IMG/VR virus record: IMGVR_UViG_3300018420_000026
Span: 1-48,644 of that record
Source: a virus
DNA: 48,644 nucleotides
Direction: 5' to 3' (one strand)
Part shown: one piece after another, positions 8,121-18,900 of the stretch
Layout: each line of letters opens with the position of its first letter
Position numbering within the stretch: position 1 is the stretch's first letter
Translations under genes and position numbers: made by a program
The notes under the pieces: generated by a model
Seen by the model: the letters and a program-made list of their open reading frames with translations, nothing else
Databases searched by the model: none
Told to the model about the DNA's origin: nothing

Positions 8121-8528
8121 ATGCCATTAGTTAATTCGATGAGAAATAGAATCATTGCATCAGATTTTTTTAAGGATCTGACGATTATTCCTGGCAAAGA
8201 AGATATTAGTCGCAAGTTAAATGAGAATGCGATTAAAGAAAGTATTAAAAATATTGTATTAACGAATAAAGGAGAACGTCTTTTCCAACCACAATTTGGA
8301 TGCGATCTCAATAAGTTATTATTTGATAGTGCAACACCACAAACATTCGACTTAATTAAAACAGTTGTTAGTGACGCTATAGAACAATACGAACCACGAT
8401 GTGATTTATTGGGGGTTGATGTTATAGGGGATATTGATAGCAATCAAGTATACGTGACAATACTGTTTCGCATAATAAATACAGATAACCCAGTATCATT
8501 TGACATACTGCTAGATAGGACACGATAA
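8121..8528 (+). CDS. gp25: Baseplate wedge subunit gp25 (GPW/gp25 family)
   Basis: The 135-residue product is a full-length GPW/gp25 protein (T4 gp25 has 132). The family core is clear: NAIKESIKNIVLTNKGERLF, then QPQFGCDLNKLLFD, then AIEQYEPRCDLLGVDV and a C-terminal strand with YVTILFRIINTDNPV. gp25 joins the gp6-gp53 wedge core and makes the first sheath-like contact that starts sheath polymerisation. The ATG at 8121 has AAGGA upstream. It is followed by gp6 after three bases, the normal gp25-gp6 order in T4-like baseplates. Confidence 0.93.
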   Translation: MPLVNSMRNRIIASDFFKDLTIIPGKEDISRKLNENAIKESIKNIVLTNKGERLFQPQFGCDLNKLLFDSATPQTFDLIKTVVSDAIEQYEPRCDLLGVDVIGDIDSNQVYVTILFRIINTDNPVSFDILLDRTR

Positions 8529-8531
8529 TAA

Positions 8532-10289
8532 ATGGCAAAGATAGCACCGTACACAAAACTCGACTTTACGGATATTAAAGATAATCTAATTGCACATCTA
8601 AGTAATCAAGAAGAGTTTAAAGGTTATGATTTCCTCGGCACTAATATGAATGTATTGGTTGACGTAATGGCATATAATGCGTATCATAATATGCAGTATT
8701 ATAATATGACACTAGGGGAAACATTTTTAGATTCCGCTGTACTGAAAAACAGTATTATATCTCATGCAAAAGAATTAAATTATTTACCACGTAGTAAAAG
8801 AAGTGCGGGTTCATTGTTAAATATCGAAATAACATCAAGCCAGGCACAAGGTAATAATACATTTGTTATACCTCGTGGTCATTCATTCTTAGGTAGATGT
8901 GGTAATATATCATATAGTTTCATTACTACAAAAGCGCATATCGCTACACGAGTGGGTAATTCAAACGTATTTGCCGTGAATAATGTTGCGGTATTTGAAG
9001 GTCGTAATATTACCGAAGTGTTAGATTATCAAAATACAACATTAAGTAATTCATCGATTGACACTCGTTCAGTACGTGTATTTGTGAATGGTGATGAGTT
9101 TGTATATAAGACAGGTATATTCGGTGTTGAACAAAATGATAAAGTATTTTATTTACAACCAGAATTAAATGATAGATACTCTATACAATTTGGGCAAACT
9201 TTATTTGGGTATCAACCAACCGCAACGGATAATATAGAAGTTACCTATCGTGTAACCAGTGGGACTCAAGCCAATGGTGTGAAGTCATTTACCACGAACT
9301 CAGGTGGATTGAATGCATCATCAGTTGTTGTGACTCCTGTTGGATTATCCGTAGGCGGCGCAGATGCTGAATCAATTGAATCGGTGAAAGAGTTTGCCCC
9401 GAAAGCATTTCAGGTTCAGGATCGTGCTGTGACTGCCAACGATTATGAAGTGTTGCTTAAGACACAGTTTCCCGAGATTGAAAATATCTCTGTGTTTGGT
9501 GGCGATGAAGCAACGCCTCCTCAATACGGTCGTGTGATTGTTGTTGTTGATGTACAAGGTCGTGATGGTGCTGCTGATACTGAATTAGCATTATATAAAG
9601 ATTATATTAAGAGTAAGAGTCCATTAACGATTGAACCTATCTTCCAAGAAGCACAATTCATATATGGTAAGACAGATATTAATGTAACTTATTCACGTAA
9701 CAATTCATTATCAAGTGCCGGCGCCTTAGAAGCACTCGTTCGAGATGCGCTTGCTACGTATTCAGAAGATAATTTAAATACGTTCGCTTCGACATTAAGT
9801 TTATCTGATCTGAGTTATGCATTGTCGTTGAGCGATGATTCAATAACATCCATATCTGTTTCATTGGATCCCGTGATTGATTACAAACCTGTATTGTCTG
9901 TATTGGCAAGTCCTACATTTAGTTTCGGGCAACAATTAATTAAACCATATCCATATAATGAAGAAAATGGATTGGTTGATTATAAACCTGCAGTAACATC
10001 CACACAGTTTACTATTGATAATACACTGGTTCAATTACAGGATGATGGTAAAGGTGTAGTACAAGCAGTTGTTGCAAATGATCCATTACGATCTGTATTT
10101 AGAAATAGTTTAGGAACCATCGATTATACAACAGGACAGATTGTATTGAAGGACTTTATGGTATCAAGTTTTGAAGGAGCGTCAATACAGATTAGTGTGA
10201 AACCATTATCAAGAGATTTCACGGCGCCTAAAGATCGTATCTTTAGATTAAGACAAACTGACGTATCAGTTACAACAAGGGCAGTATAA
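8532..10289 (+). CDS. gp6: Baseplate wedge subunit gp6 (J-like)
   Basis: The 585-residue product (T4 gp6 has 660) begins with the conserved gp6 region: LDFTDIKDNLIAHL, then GYDFLGTNMNVLVDVMAYNA, then YYNMTLGETFLDSAVLKNSI and HAKELNYLPRSKRS. The middle has the J-protein-like segment EFAPKAFQVQDRAVTANDYE (about residues 288-308) followed by FPEIENISVFGGDE. gp6 forms the inner ring of the baseplate and ties neighbouring wedges together. Its stop overlaps the gp7 start by one base (TAATG), so translation is likely coupled. No unusual features were seen. Confidence 0.92.
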   Translation: MAKIAPYTKLDFTDIKDNLIAHLSNQEEFKGYDFLGTNMNVLVDVMAYNAYHNMQYYNMTLGETFLDSAVLKNSIISHAKELNYLPRSKRSAGSLLNIEITSSQAQGNNTFVIPRGHSFLGRCGNISYSFITTKAHIATRVGNSNVFAVNNVAVFEGRNITEVLDYQNTTLSNSSIDTRSVRVFVNGDEFVYKTGIFGVEQNDKVFYLQPELNDRYSIQFGQTLFGYQPTATDNIEVTYRVTSGTQANGVKSFTTNSGGLNASSVVVTPVGLSVGGADAESIESVKEFAPKAFQVQDRAVTANDYEVLLKTQFPEIENISVFGGDEATPPQYGRVIVVVDVQGRDGAADTELALYKDYIKSKSPLTIEPIFQEAQFIYGKTDINVTYSRNNSLSSAGALEALVRDALATYSEDNLNTFASTLSLSDLSYALSLSDDSITSISVSLDPVIDYKPVLSVLASPTFSFGQQLIKPYPYNEENGLVDYKPAVTSTQFTIDNTLVQLQDDGKGVVQAVVANDPLRSVFRNSLGTIDYTTGQIVLKDFMVSSFEGASIQISVKPLSRDFTAPKDRIFRLRQTDVSVTTRAV

Positions 10290-13200
10290 TGGAATATCGT
10301 CCGGCTTCGATTTCATCTCACATAGAGGATCAATTTCCTAATATCTATCGTGCCGAAGGTCCTGACTTCATTGCGCTTGTTAAGTCGTATTACGAATTTT
10401 TAGATCAATCAAACACACGAAACTTTAGTGCTCTAGGTGATATTGATAATACTATCGAGTCGTTCCTTAAGTATTATAAAAGCAAGTACCTACATTCTCT
10501 ACCTTTTCCTGAGTCATCGACAGATGATATTGCATTCCTTGTAAAAAATATTTCAGATTTATATCGTAGTAAAGGTACACAAGAAGCACTTGAATTAATG
10601 TTCAAGATGTTTTATAAGCAAGACATTGAAACTTATTATCCCTCGTCCTCTATATTGAAGTTATCGGATTCAAAATGGGTGTTCTCAACATACCTAGAAT
10701 TCAAACCCTCGGCGAACACAAACGATTTTCCTGTGAAAAGAGGTGATGTGATTGAAGGAGATTCATCAAAAGCAACAGCGTTTGTTGATGAAGTTGTGTT
10801 CTATAATATCTCAGGAGTACAAGTTCCTGTAGCGTATATATCAAATGTATATGGCAAATTCACATCTGATGATGCTTTGAAAGTGACACGATCAGGTTCT
10901 GAATCTTTTCCAGGTAAGATAATATATGGTTCACTTAATAAACCTGATGTTTTAATTGAAGGCGGAACCGCTGATAATAAAATAGGGGATAAAGTAAAAC
11001 TCATTTCTTCTAAATCTGGCGTGTTAGGAGAAGGTGTTGTTCGTGCCATATCTGATATTCCTGAGGGTTCAATTGCCTGGGAATTAAAAGACGGGGGTTG
11101 GGGTTATGATACCTCTCTTGCTGTTGATGGTACAGGTAGTTTAATTAGTGAAAACAAAACATTAGTATCAACACAAGTATTAGTTGTTGCATCCGAAATA
11201 GATGCAAAACCTGGAGATACAATAACAACAGATTTTGCGGGAGCAGGTGTATTTGTTAATAATGAAGGTGGTGCGCAAGACAGCGGATTTGTATTAAGAG
11301 GAACATCAACTATTGTTCAATACGAATATCCACTTCTTTATGTATCTGCATATGATCCTGCTGATACAGATTATTCTGATCCTGTTGGTGTGTTATCGCA
11401 AACAGCACCTTATCATGATGGCGCATTCCATGTAAGGAATCAATCTGATTTGTCACAGATTGCAGAAATGCCAAACGGGTATGAAGGTGTAGTTGCATTA
11501 AACGGTTCTACATTATTCAATATTACTACATTAGGAAGTTTTAATGATACAGCATCATATGAAATAGAATCATATGAAAACACGGAAACAGTAACATTCT
11601 TTACTGATACAATAGGCGACTTTGCAAATACGTATTTAGGTCACATTCCTACTCCTGATGGATCAGGCGGATATGATGAAGTATTAGTTGAAGAGTCAGG
11701 TGATGTTGTAGCAGGAAATACATATGAAATAGTAACTGGAACAAATCCAAGAGCAGGTGAACAAGTTACCTGGACAGATATTCCTAATATTAGCACTAGC
11801 TATATCAATGATAGTTCCGACTTTTTTAGACGGACAGATCAAGTCGACCACAATTATATTACGGGGCAATCATTATTAGTTACGCTAACAGGATCGTTTA
11901 ATCCTTTTGTGTCGGGAACAACTTATTATGTCAGAGTTGTAAATCAAGATTTCTTTCGATTGTATAACACACAACAAGGTGCAGTTAATAACGATAACGC
12001 CGACTTAGTGCAATTCACTTCTAGTGATATAAGTAACGCAACAGGAAATTTCATAGTCACATTTCCTACGATTGATTTCACGCATCCATATTTTGGCGCT
12101 CCTAATAGCAATCCTGGGACATTGTTTTCTGTGACTCCTGAACAACTTGTTGATAATGCTTTAGGTGCCGATGCATTCTTGGCAGGAACTGTTATTAATC
12201 GAACAGAGATAAATTATGGAATGTCAGGCAGCATATTCACAGATTACAGAACTAGGTTGGCAGATGCTTTAGGATCAAAAACAGCAAACTTAGGTTCATT
12301 AGAAAATATTAAGATTACGAGCACCGGCGCAGGATATACGAGCAATGTAAGGACATACATCTATAATGATGATATGAAGAAATTTGGTTACGGCCCATTA
12401 TCAGTCAAGTTCAATGTTTCCAATTTTGATATTCAAATAGGTGAAATTATTGAGCAAACGATACAGGTTCCTGATTTGTCGACTAATAGTTTTGGTGACT
12501 TTACTTCTCTTAATTCAACGATTGATTACATTGCCAGAGGAAAATTGATTGGTGTTGACACAGAAAACGATGCATTCCTATTTCAACAATTAAGTTTTTA
12601 TCCTTTCAGGGTAGGCGGAAGTGCAATACAAATAGCGGGAAATAGTTTATCGATAACATCAATAAAAAGATTGAGTTCTGATTCGTATTCACCCTTAGGT
12701 GAAAACGCAGTAGTTGAAGGTCGATCAGATTATCTGGCGGGTCGTATTACTGATGTGGATATTACTAGATCAGGGTTTAGATATGAATCCGGTGAACAAC
12801 TTTCATTAGTAAACAATGACGAAACAAATACAGAAAAGTATGGTAATGTTGTTGGACTAGCAAAGGCTGATGTTACTCAGGCGGGAATCACAGAAGGTCG
12901 ATGGGCAACCACAACTTCACATCTATCAGACAACAATAGATACATACATGATAATCATTATTATCAACAGTATTCATATGATGTATCAACAATATTAGAT
13001 CCTACAGTGTATGAAAACACATTGAAGGATGTTGTACATGTTGCAGGAACTAAGTTCTTCGGAACACCTATGATCTCTACAAATAATGATGTTACTTGTG
13101 CAGTTGATTCTACTGTTGTGAAAACTCCAACATCATTAGAAGTATTGCTTAGGGCAACTCCTGAAGTCATCACACAAACATTAAATGAAATGTACGTGTG

Positions 13201-14035
13201 GTACGTTACTGGTTTGCTACAAGAAAAAGCGCCTTTACTTTATGAGGTAGTTAGGCAACGAGACAATACAGGAAACATGTACATTGATATTGTGCTTACT
13301 AATGGAACTGATGTTGTTGATGCACCTAACGAAGCAACACAAATGGCCGGTTATGTGGGCAACGGCACAACAGGTGATGCAGCAGTTGACACACGTATTC
13401 AAAGTTTAATTCAACATCTTATAAACAATGCTTCTTCAGTTGAAAAATCATTTCAACATCCTTTTCAACCTCCGGGGCAAAATGTTGACGTTTTCAATTT
13501 CCAGACAATTGAATTAATGATTGAAAATGGTGGTCCTAGCACGTATGCTTCAATGTATGATGCACTAGCAACATGTACGCTAGATGGTGATGGCGTTGAT
13601 GAAGTTGAAATTACAAATCAAGGTGTGGGTTATGTTGTACCTCCTATTGTCACATTTAGTGCTCCGCCATCTGGAACAACAGCACAAGGAACAGCATCGA
13701 TAACTAGAGACGGTCGTGTTTCGAAAATTACGATTACCAATGCAGGTACTGGATATACTGTTGCACCGACAATTACAATTAACACACCAACAGAGACATT
13801 AATTGTGAATGCAGGTAGTTTAGATGTAGGAACTACGTATCAAGTTATTGATATGGGATCTGTTGCAGGCGATGATCCGGCATGGGATGCACTTGGTGGC
13901 ACTGATACATATTCACAAGGTTCAGTGTTTGAAGCAAAAAATGATGGAGGCGCATTAACAGGTGCAAAATTTATTCCTGCATTGTTGGCAGCAATTGTCG
14001 AATTGCCTTCAAACACTATAGTAGATTTTGATTAA
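10289..14035 (+). CDS. gp7: Baseplate wedge subunit gp7, with inserted beta modules
   Basis: The 1248-residue product (T4 gp7 has 1032) starts with the gp7-type N-terminus: SHIEDQFPNIYRAEGPDFIA, a helix ending VKSYYEFLD, then SLPFPES and LYRSKGTQEALELMFKMFY. gp7 and gp8 form the peripheral part of each wedge. Downstream the protein is a mosaic. Residues about 470-590 hold two small modules that recur in fibre proteins of this window (VVAGNTYEIVTGTNP, and the one with FVSGTTYYVRVV). Several GxGY repeats follow (IKITSTGAGYTSN, VEITNQGVGYVVPP, ITITNAGTGYTVAP), and another module lies at about 1171-1232 (LDVGTTYQVIDMGSV). These look like insertions into the gp7 frame. It is followed by a 39-base gap with a late promoter. 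Confidence 0.85.
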   Translation: MEYRPASISSHIEDQFPNIYRAEGPDFIALVKSYYEFLDQSNTRNFSALGDIDNTIESFLKYYKSKYLHSLPFPESSTDDIAFLVKNISDLYRSKGTQEALELMFKMFYKQDIETYYPSSSILKLSDSKWVFSTYLEFKPSANTNDFPVKRGDVIEGDSSKATAFVDEVVFYNISGVQVPVAYISNVYGKFTSDDALKVTRSGSESFPGKIIYGSLNKPDVLIEGGTADNKIGDKVKLISSKSGVLGEGVVRAISDIPEGSIAWELKDGGWGYDTSLAVDGTGSLISENKTLVSTQVLVVASEIDAKPGDTITTDFAGAGVFVNNEGGAQDSGFVLRGTSTIVQYEYPLLYVSAYDPADTDYSDPVGVLSQTAPYHDGAFHVRNQSDLSQIAEMPNGYEGVVALNGSTLFNITTLGSFNDTASYEIESYENTETVTFFTDTIGDFANTYLGHIPTPDGSGGYDEVLVEESGDVVAGNTYEIVTGTNPRAGEQVTWTDIPNISTSYINDSSDFFRRTDQVDHNYITGQSLLVTLTGSFNPFVSGTTYYVRVVNQDFFRLYNTQQGAVNNDNADLVQFTSSDISNATGNFIVTFPTIDFTHPYFGAPNSNPGTLFSVTPEQLVDNALGADAFLAGTVINRTEINYGMSGSIFTDYRTRLADALGSKTANLGSLENIKITSTGAGYTSNVRTYIYNDDMKKFGYGPLSVKFNVSNFDIQIGEIIEQTIQVPDLSTNSFGDFTSLNSTIDYIARGKLIGVDTENDAFLFQQLSFYPFRVGGSAIQIAGNSLSITSIKRLSSDSYSPLGENAVVEGRSDYLAGRITDVDITRSGFRYESGEQLSLVNNDETNTEKYGNVVGLAKADVTQAGITEGRWATTTSHLSDNNRYIHDNHYYQQYSYDVSTILDPTVYENTLKDVVHVAGTKFFGTPMISTNNDVTCAVDSTVVKTPTSLEVLLRATPEVITQTLNEMYVWYVTGLLQEKAPLLYEVVRQRDNTGNMYIDIVLTNGTDVVDAPNEATQMAGYVGNGTTGDAAVDTRIQSLIQHLINNASSVEKSFQHPFQPPGQNVDVFNFQTIELMIENGGPSTYASMYDALATCTLDGDGVDEVEITNQGVGYVVPPIVTFSAPPSGTTAQGTASITRDGRVSKITITNAGTGYTVAPTITINTPTETLIVNAGSLDVGTTYQVIDMGSVAGDDPAWDALGGTDTYSQGSVFEAKNDGGALTGAKFIPALLAAIVELPSNTIVDFD

Positions 14036-14040
14036 TAGTA

Positions 14041-14048
14041 TATAAATA
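14041..14048 (+). promoter_or_regulatory. T4-type late promoter box (TATAAATA) before gp8
   Basis: An exact TATAAATA lies 26 bases before the gp8 start codon, in the gap between gp7 and gp8. The expected start point near 14054 leaves a leader of about 20 bases with an AGGA ribosome site. It would give a second late transcript for gp8 and the genes after it. Confidence 0.85.
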
Positions 14049-14074
14049 AAACAAACACTTAGGAAAGTTTTTAC

Positions 14075-15925
14075 ATGGCAAAGGTTGTAACTGAAAATTT
14101 TAGGATCGAAACATCAAACGAGTTCGTCAAATCGTTCGAGGATATGGCGAGCAATGATTATTATATCATGGGATCATCCTATTCAAAGAACAACACTATT
14201 TCTAATAGTCAAAAGGAAATACGGGATTTTGAGCGCAGGGTTATTTTTGGTAACAGAATAACCACAGACGATGTTAGATATATGTTTAACATAAAACCAT
14301 GGTCGACAGGCACTGTGTATGACTCGTTTGACGATACACAAGATATGAGCACTAAAAACTTTTATGTTACTGTTCTTGATGGACCTATCAACGAAACATC
14401 ATATAAAGTTTTCAAATGCATTCGAAATAATAACGGTGCGGCATCGACACAAGAACCATCAACAACTCAAGAGTCAGTAAACTTTGAAACCACAGTTAGT
14501 GATGGATATATTTGGAAATACTTATTTTCTGTTCCTCCTGCAGAATATATATTGTTCGGAACAAACACACTGTTGCCATACGTTAAAAATGACTTAACCA
14601 TCTCGAATGCTCAGCAAGGAATAAGTGATATATTGATTGAAGCAGTCCCTGGTGGCGCATTTAGTTCATATATAACATCGCCCGGAGATGATCCGTCTGC
14701 CGTGACTATAAAACAAGTACAAACAATATCATCAAACAGATTCCAGGTCACTGTAACTGCGCTGAATGAACCGAAGTCAACAGTTGATACATATAGAGGA
14801 TTATATCTCCGCACAAGTAATTCTAATGTGTATGACATAGTTAATAGTAATAGCCCTGCATTTGCCGGAACTGACAATCGTGACATTGAATTAACTATTT
14901 CTGTTGATGGCATTTCTGATGCTGCGGCATTTATTAATTCATTACTCGGAAAGCAAGCACAACTGTTGCCTAAAATTGAAATATCTGCACCTAATGTTGA
15001 GACGGGTACACAGGCAATTGCGTATGGAGTTGTAAACTCTCAAGGTGAATTGGTTGATATAAAATTTAACACTAAAGGCAGCGGGTATTTTTACGCAGAG
15101 GCAACAATAATTCAACCAGGTGTATTGGCATCACAGGCATTGCCTGATTCAACACTTCGTGTTATTTGCTCTCCAGAAGGCGGACACGGATCAGATCCTG
15201 TACATGAATTGTTTATGAGTAGGGTGTCAACTGTAACAACATTTATCAGCGACATAACAACAAACACTCCTGATACAAATACATACACTAAGATTGGTGT
15301 TGTGAAAAATCCTCTGTTTCAGGTTATTGGGACATCAAATATTGTTGCGACATCCAAATACAGAATAACAAATTTGGGAGTAGGCGATCAACAATCTAAT
15401 TGGAACACTGCGGCAGGAACAACAGGTGTTGAATATGTTGTCGGGTCAGTATTTGTTGCATCGCAACCTGTGCAAACTGATGGCGGACAAGTTATGCCGT
15501 TACCAGAAACATTTGATAACAGAGAGCGACTACAGATTGATAATCAAGTATTAACAGATACTGCAGTTGTTGATGTTGGGTTTTATGTGTCTCAGACAAA
15601 TGCTGCAGGAGAAACTGCCTCTGGTATCATTCATGAAGTTAAAACTGTTGATACTACAGGTAACGGTATTGATGATTCTACAATATTATATTTAGTTGAT
15701 ACTGAAAGCACAGGGAGTAAAGGATTTGAAGTTGATGCCGTTGTTCCTGTCATAATTAAAGAAACAAAAGAATCTGTTAGTAGTACATATGTAGCATTAA
15801 TAAATAGTGTTACACAAGAATTATATCAACCATATTCAGGTGAATTGTTGCACTTTGTTGATTTTGATCCTATCACAAGAAACAATACATCTAAAGAAAA
15901 AGTAAAACTTATTTTCGACTTCTAA
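14075..15925 (+). CDS. gp8: Baseplate wedge subunit gp8, enlarged
   Basis: The 616-residue product is nearly twice the size of T4 gp8 (334) but keeps its landmarks. These are an N-terminal FRIETSNEFVKSFEDMASND, the RVIFGNRITTDDVRYMF region, YKVFKCIRNNNGAAS, the hallmark SDGYIWKYLFSVPPAEYILF (T4: GDGYVWEYLFEIPP) and a C-terminal KLIFDF matching the end of T4 gp8. gp8 dimers bind gp7 in each wedge. The extra length lies between about residues 190 and 560. It contains a GxGY repeat (VDIKFNTKGSGYFYAE, near 330) and one copy of a module shared with gp7 and a fibre protein (SKYRITNLGVGDQQSNWNTA, about 425-465). An exact late promoter precedes the gene. Confidence 0.88.
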   Translation: MAKVVTENFRIETSNEFVKSFEDMASNDYYIMGSSYSKNNTISNSQKEIRDFERRVIFGNRITTDDVRYMFNIKPWSTGTVYDSFDDTQDMSTKNFYVTVLDGPINETSYKVFKCIRNNNGAASTQEPSTTQESVNFETTVSDGYIWKYLFSVPPAEYILFGTNTLLPYVKNDLTISNAQQGISDILIEAVPGGAFSSYITSPGDDPSAVTIKQVQTISSNRFQVTVTALNEPKSTVDTYRGLYLRTSNSNVYDIVNSNSPAFAGTDNRDIELTISVDGISDAAAFINSLLGKQAQLLPKIEISAPNVETGTQAIAYGVVNSQGELVDIKFNTKGSGYFYAEATIIQPGVLASQALPDSTLRVICSPEGGHGSDPVHELFMSRVSTVTTFISDITTNTPDTNTYTKIGVVKNPLFQVIGTSNIVATSKYRITNLGVGDQQSNWNTAAGTTGVEYVVGSVFVASQPVQTDGGQVMPLPETFDNRERLQIDNQVLTDTAVVDVGFYVSQTNAAGETASGIIHEVKTVDTTGNGIDDSTILYLVDTESTGSKGFEVDAVVPVIIKETKESVSSTYVALINSVTQELYQPYSGELLHFVDFDPITRNNTSKEKVKLIFDF

Positions 15926-15942
15926 AGGAAAGAGTAAATTAA

Positions 15943-18900
15943 ATGGGCATTAATACAGAATTAAATATCGCACCGTATCATGATGATTACGATGAAACAA
16001 AACAATATGTTCGTGTATTGTTTAAACCCGCACGAGCGGTGCAAGCACGAGAGTTAACTCAACTGCAATCAATCCTTCAAAATCAGATTGAAAGATTTGG
16101 TAACAATGTGTATCAGAATGGTACAATCATTGAAGGTGTGAACCCGACTGTCGATAAAAAAGTTTCATTTGTTAAAATTAACGATCAATCAGCAATTACA
16201 GATTTGACAATCTATGCCTCAACTGATGAGGTTTCATATTACCTTACTGGTCAAACATCAAAATTACGAGCGAAGATTGTTGCGGGTGCCAACGGATTCC
16301 AAACTGATGCGCCTAATCTTAAAACATTCTTTATTAAATATTTGCTATCTAGTCTTTCATCAGAAACTGGAGTTGAATACAAAGAATTTGTTGGTGGTGA
16401 ATTATTATCTATTACTCGAGAACAAGACGGAGTTGAGACATCTGTAACTTCTGTAACAGCGGCAACATCTACTGCCACAGATGGCACTGTTGATAATGTA
16501 GGGCAATCTCTCGCTGTAAATGTTACTAGTGGTATCATTTATCAAAATGGACACTTTAACTTTGTTGCTGAACAATTGATTATTGCATCTAAGTATACGC
16601 CAAATCCTGATAATATTTCTATCGGGTTTACAATTGAAGAAAGTATTGTTGACTCCGCTTTAGATGTATCGCTATTAGATAATGCACAAGGTTTCAATAA
16701 TCAAAATGCTCCTGGCGCAGATAGATTAAAATTAGAACCGAAACTTGCAGTTTATACAACCACAACACGACCAAAAGATTTCTTTGCTCTATTGAGAATC
16801 GAAAAGGGTGAAACTGTTTTTGTTCGTGGCGAAACAGAATTCAATTCCGTTAAGCAGGAGTTAGCAAAAAGAACAAATCATGAATCTGGGAATTATGTTG
16901 TAAAAGGATTTAAAGTAACAACTGAGAAAGATGAAGATACTGGAAAGTTCTTTGCTGCTGTAGGACCGGGAACTGCATATGCGTTTGGGTACGAAGTATC
17001 AACTGTTGGTACGCAAAAATTAGAAATTACTCCGCCGACAACAACAAACAAAAAAATTGGGCAAGCAACAGGTGTTGAATATGGTGCGTGGTTGACAGTT
17101 GATGTGTCTGCATCAGGCACTGATTTTGAACCATTTGACTTCAAAACAAGATATAACTTATATGCGACAAACTATGATGCAAATGATGTATCCACACAAA
17201 CGCCAATAGGATCGTGTTCAATTAGAAACATTGAGCCAGTAGGTGCAAACAAAGTTCGAATTTACGTTTATGGTATTACAAAAGACACTGATGATTCAGG
17301 AAACAATGCATTTAATAGATATGACAACATTGGGTATATCGGATCTGCATCTGCACCTATAAAAACTGAAATCATCGCAACAAGCGAAATAAGCAATATC
17401 ACATTTGCAAATCAATCAACTATGTTATTCCGCACCGGACGTGAGGGAATGAAAAGTATTGAAAACACAGTGTTCACACAAAGAGAGTTGAGAACATATG
17501 CTAATGAGATAGACACAGACGATAATGGCGGCGAAGTTCAGATTGATCAAATTGTTTCAGGTGATGTAACAAAAACACCTATCGTTGAATCATCACTTTC
17601 ATCCGGAGGCATCTTTGGTATTACGACTGCTAATGAGTATGTTGAAGCAACCGGCGCTTCAGTTCAGTCAGGCACAAACTCTATTCAAGTAAACTTCCCT
17701 GCAGGCAAGTTATTAAGACACATATATTACAATGCTACAGTATCAGGTACGACACATGATACTTTAGAAGATATTTCAGTTTGGTTATCGAGTACATTTA
17801 ACAAAGTTGCTAATTATGGCAACCTTGGGTTACCGAACTGCATAAGACTTAACAAAGTTGAGTATGAAGAAACAGCCGGCAATTGGGTTGATATAACAAG
17901 TAAATTTTCTTTGGTCACTAATGCAAAAGATGGATATTACGGGATTTCTTATATAAAACTTAGACAAGGTCAATCACTTGATTCTGATGTCACACCTATT
18001 AGAGTCAATGCAATTGCTCTTAAACGAATTGTGAATGGTGGATACTTAACAGCGAATAGTTACTCTGGCGTTACTAATGCGGCAGATATAGTAAAACCAT
18101 TTGAGGCAAGAAACGGCGTAACATATAATACATTGAATTGTTATGATTTCAGACCTTATGCAGATAGTTCTACACAATATTTTACTGAAGCGGGAAATTC
18201 TGCGCCTGTAACAACACAGTCATTGCAATTTGATCCTGATAGAGCAGTACCATCAATATCAAATAACAGTGTTGTAACTGGCGATCAAGAATACTTTTTA
18301 GGACGTATTGATACATTAGCAATCGATGCTGCGCAAAGCTTTGTGATAGTTAAAGGTCAACCTTCTGATAATCCTATACGTAATTATTCAGATACTACAT
18401 TTGGAATCGCAGACATATATGTTCCCGCTAATGATTTAACAACATCAAATGCAAATGCGCTTAAAGTTAAAAGAAACACGACTAGAAACTTTACTATGCA
18501 GGACATTGAAAGGTTGGATCGCCGTGTTAGCATAAGTAACGAAATATTAGCAATGTCGATACTTGAGCAATCAACACAAAATAGATTTATTCCTGATGCA
18601 AACGGCAATAATAGATTCAAGAATGGTATTCTTGTTGATCAATTTAAAAATTTCGATGTTGCTGATGTGACGAATGGTGATTTCAGATCGTCTATTCATC
18701 CCGGTAGAGCAATTCTTGCACCAGCAATAAAACAAATGCCTATTGATTTAAAAGTAGATGGTTCATCAAACGTAACAACATTTGATAATGTGACAACACT
18801 ATCTTCTGTTGAAAGAGAAACATTATTGTTCCAAGAGAATGCAACTAACTTTAGAAACTTGGCATCTAACTTCTGGAACTTTAGAGGTAATATGCAAATA

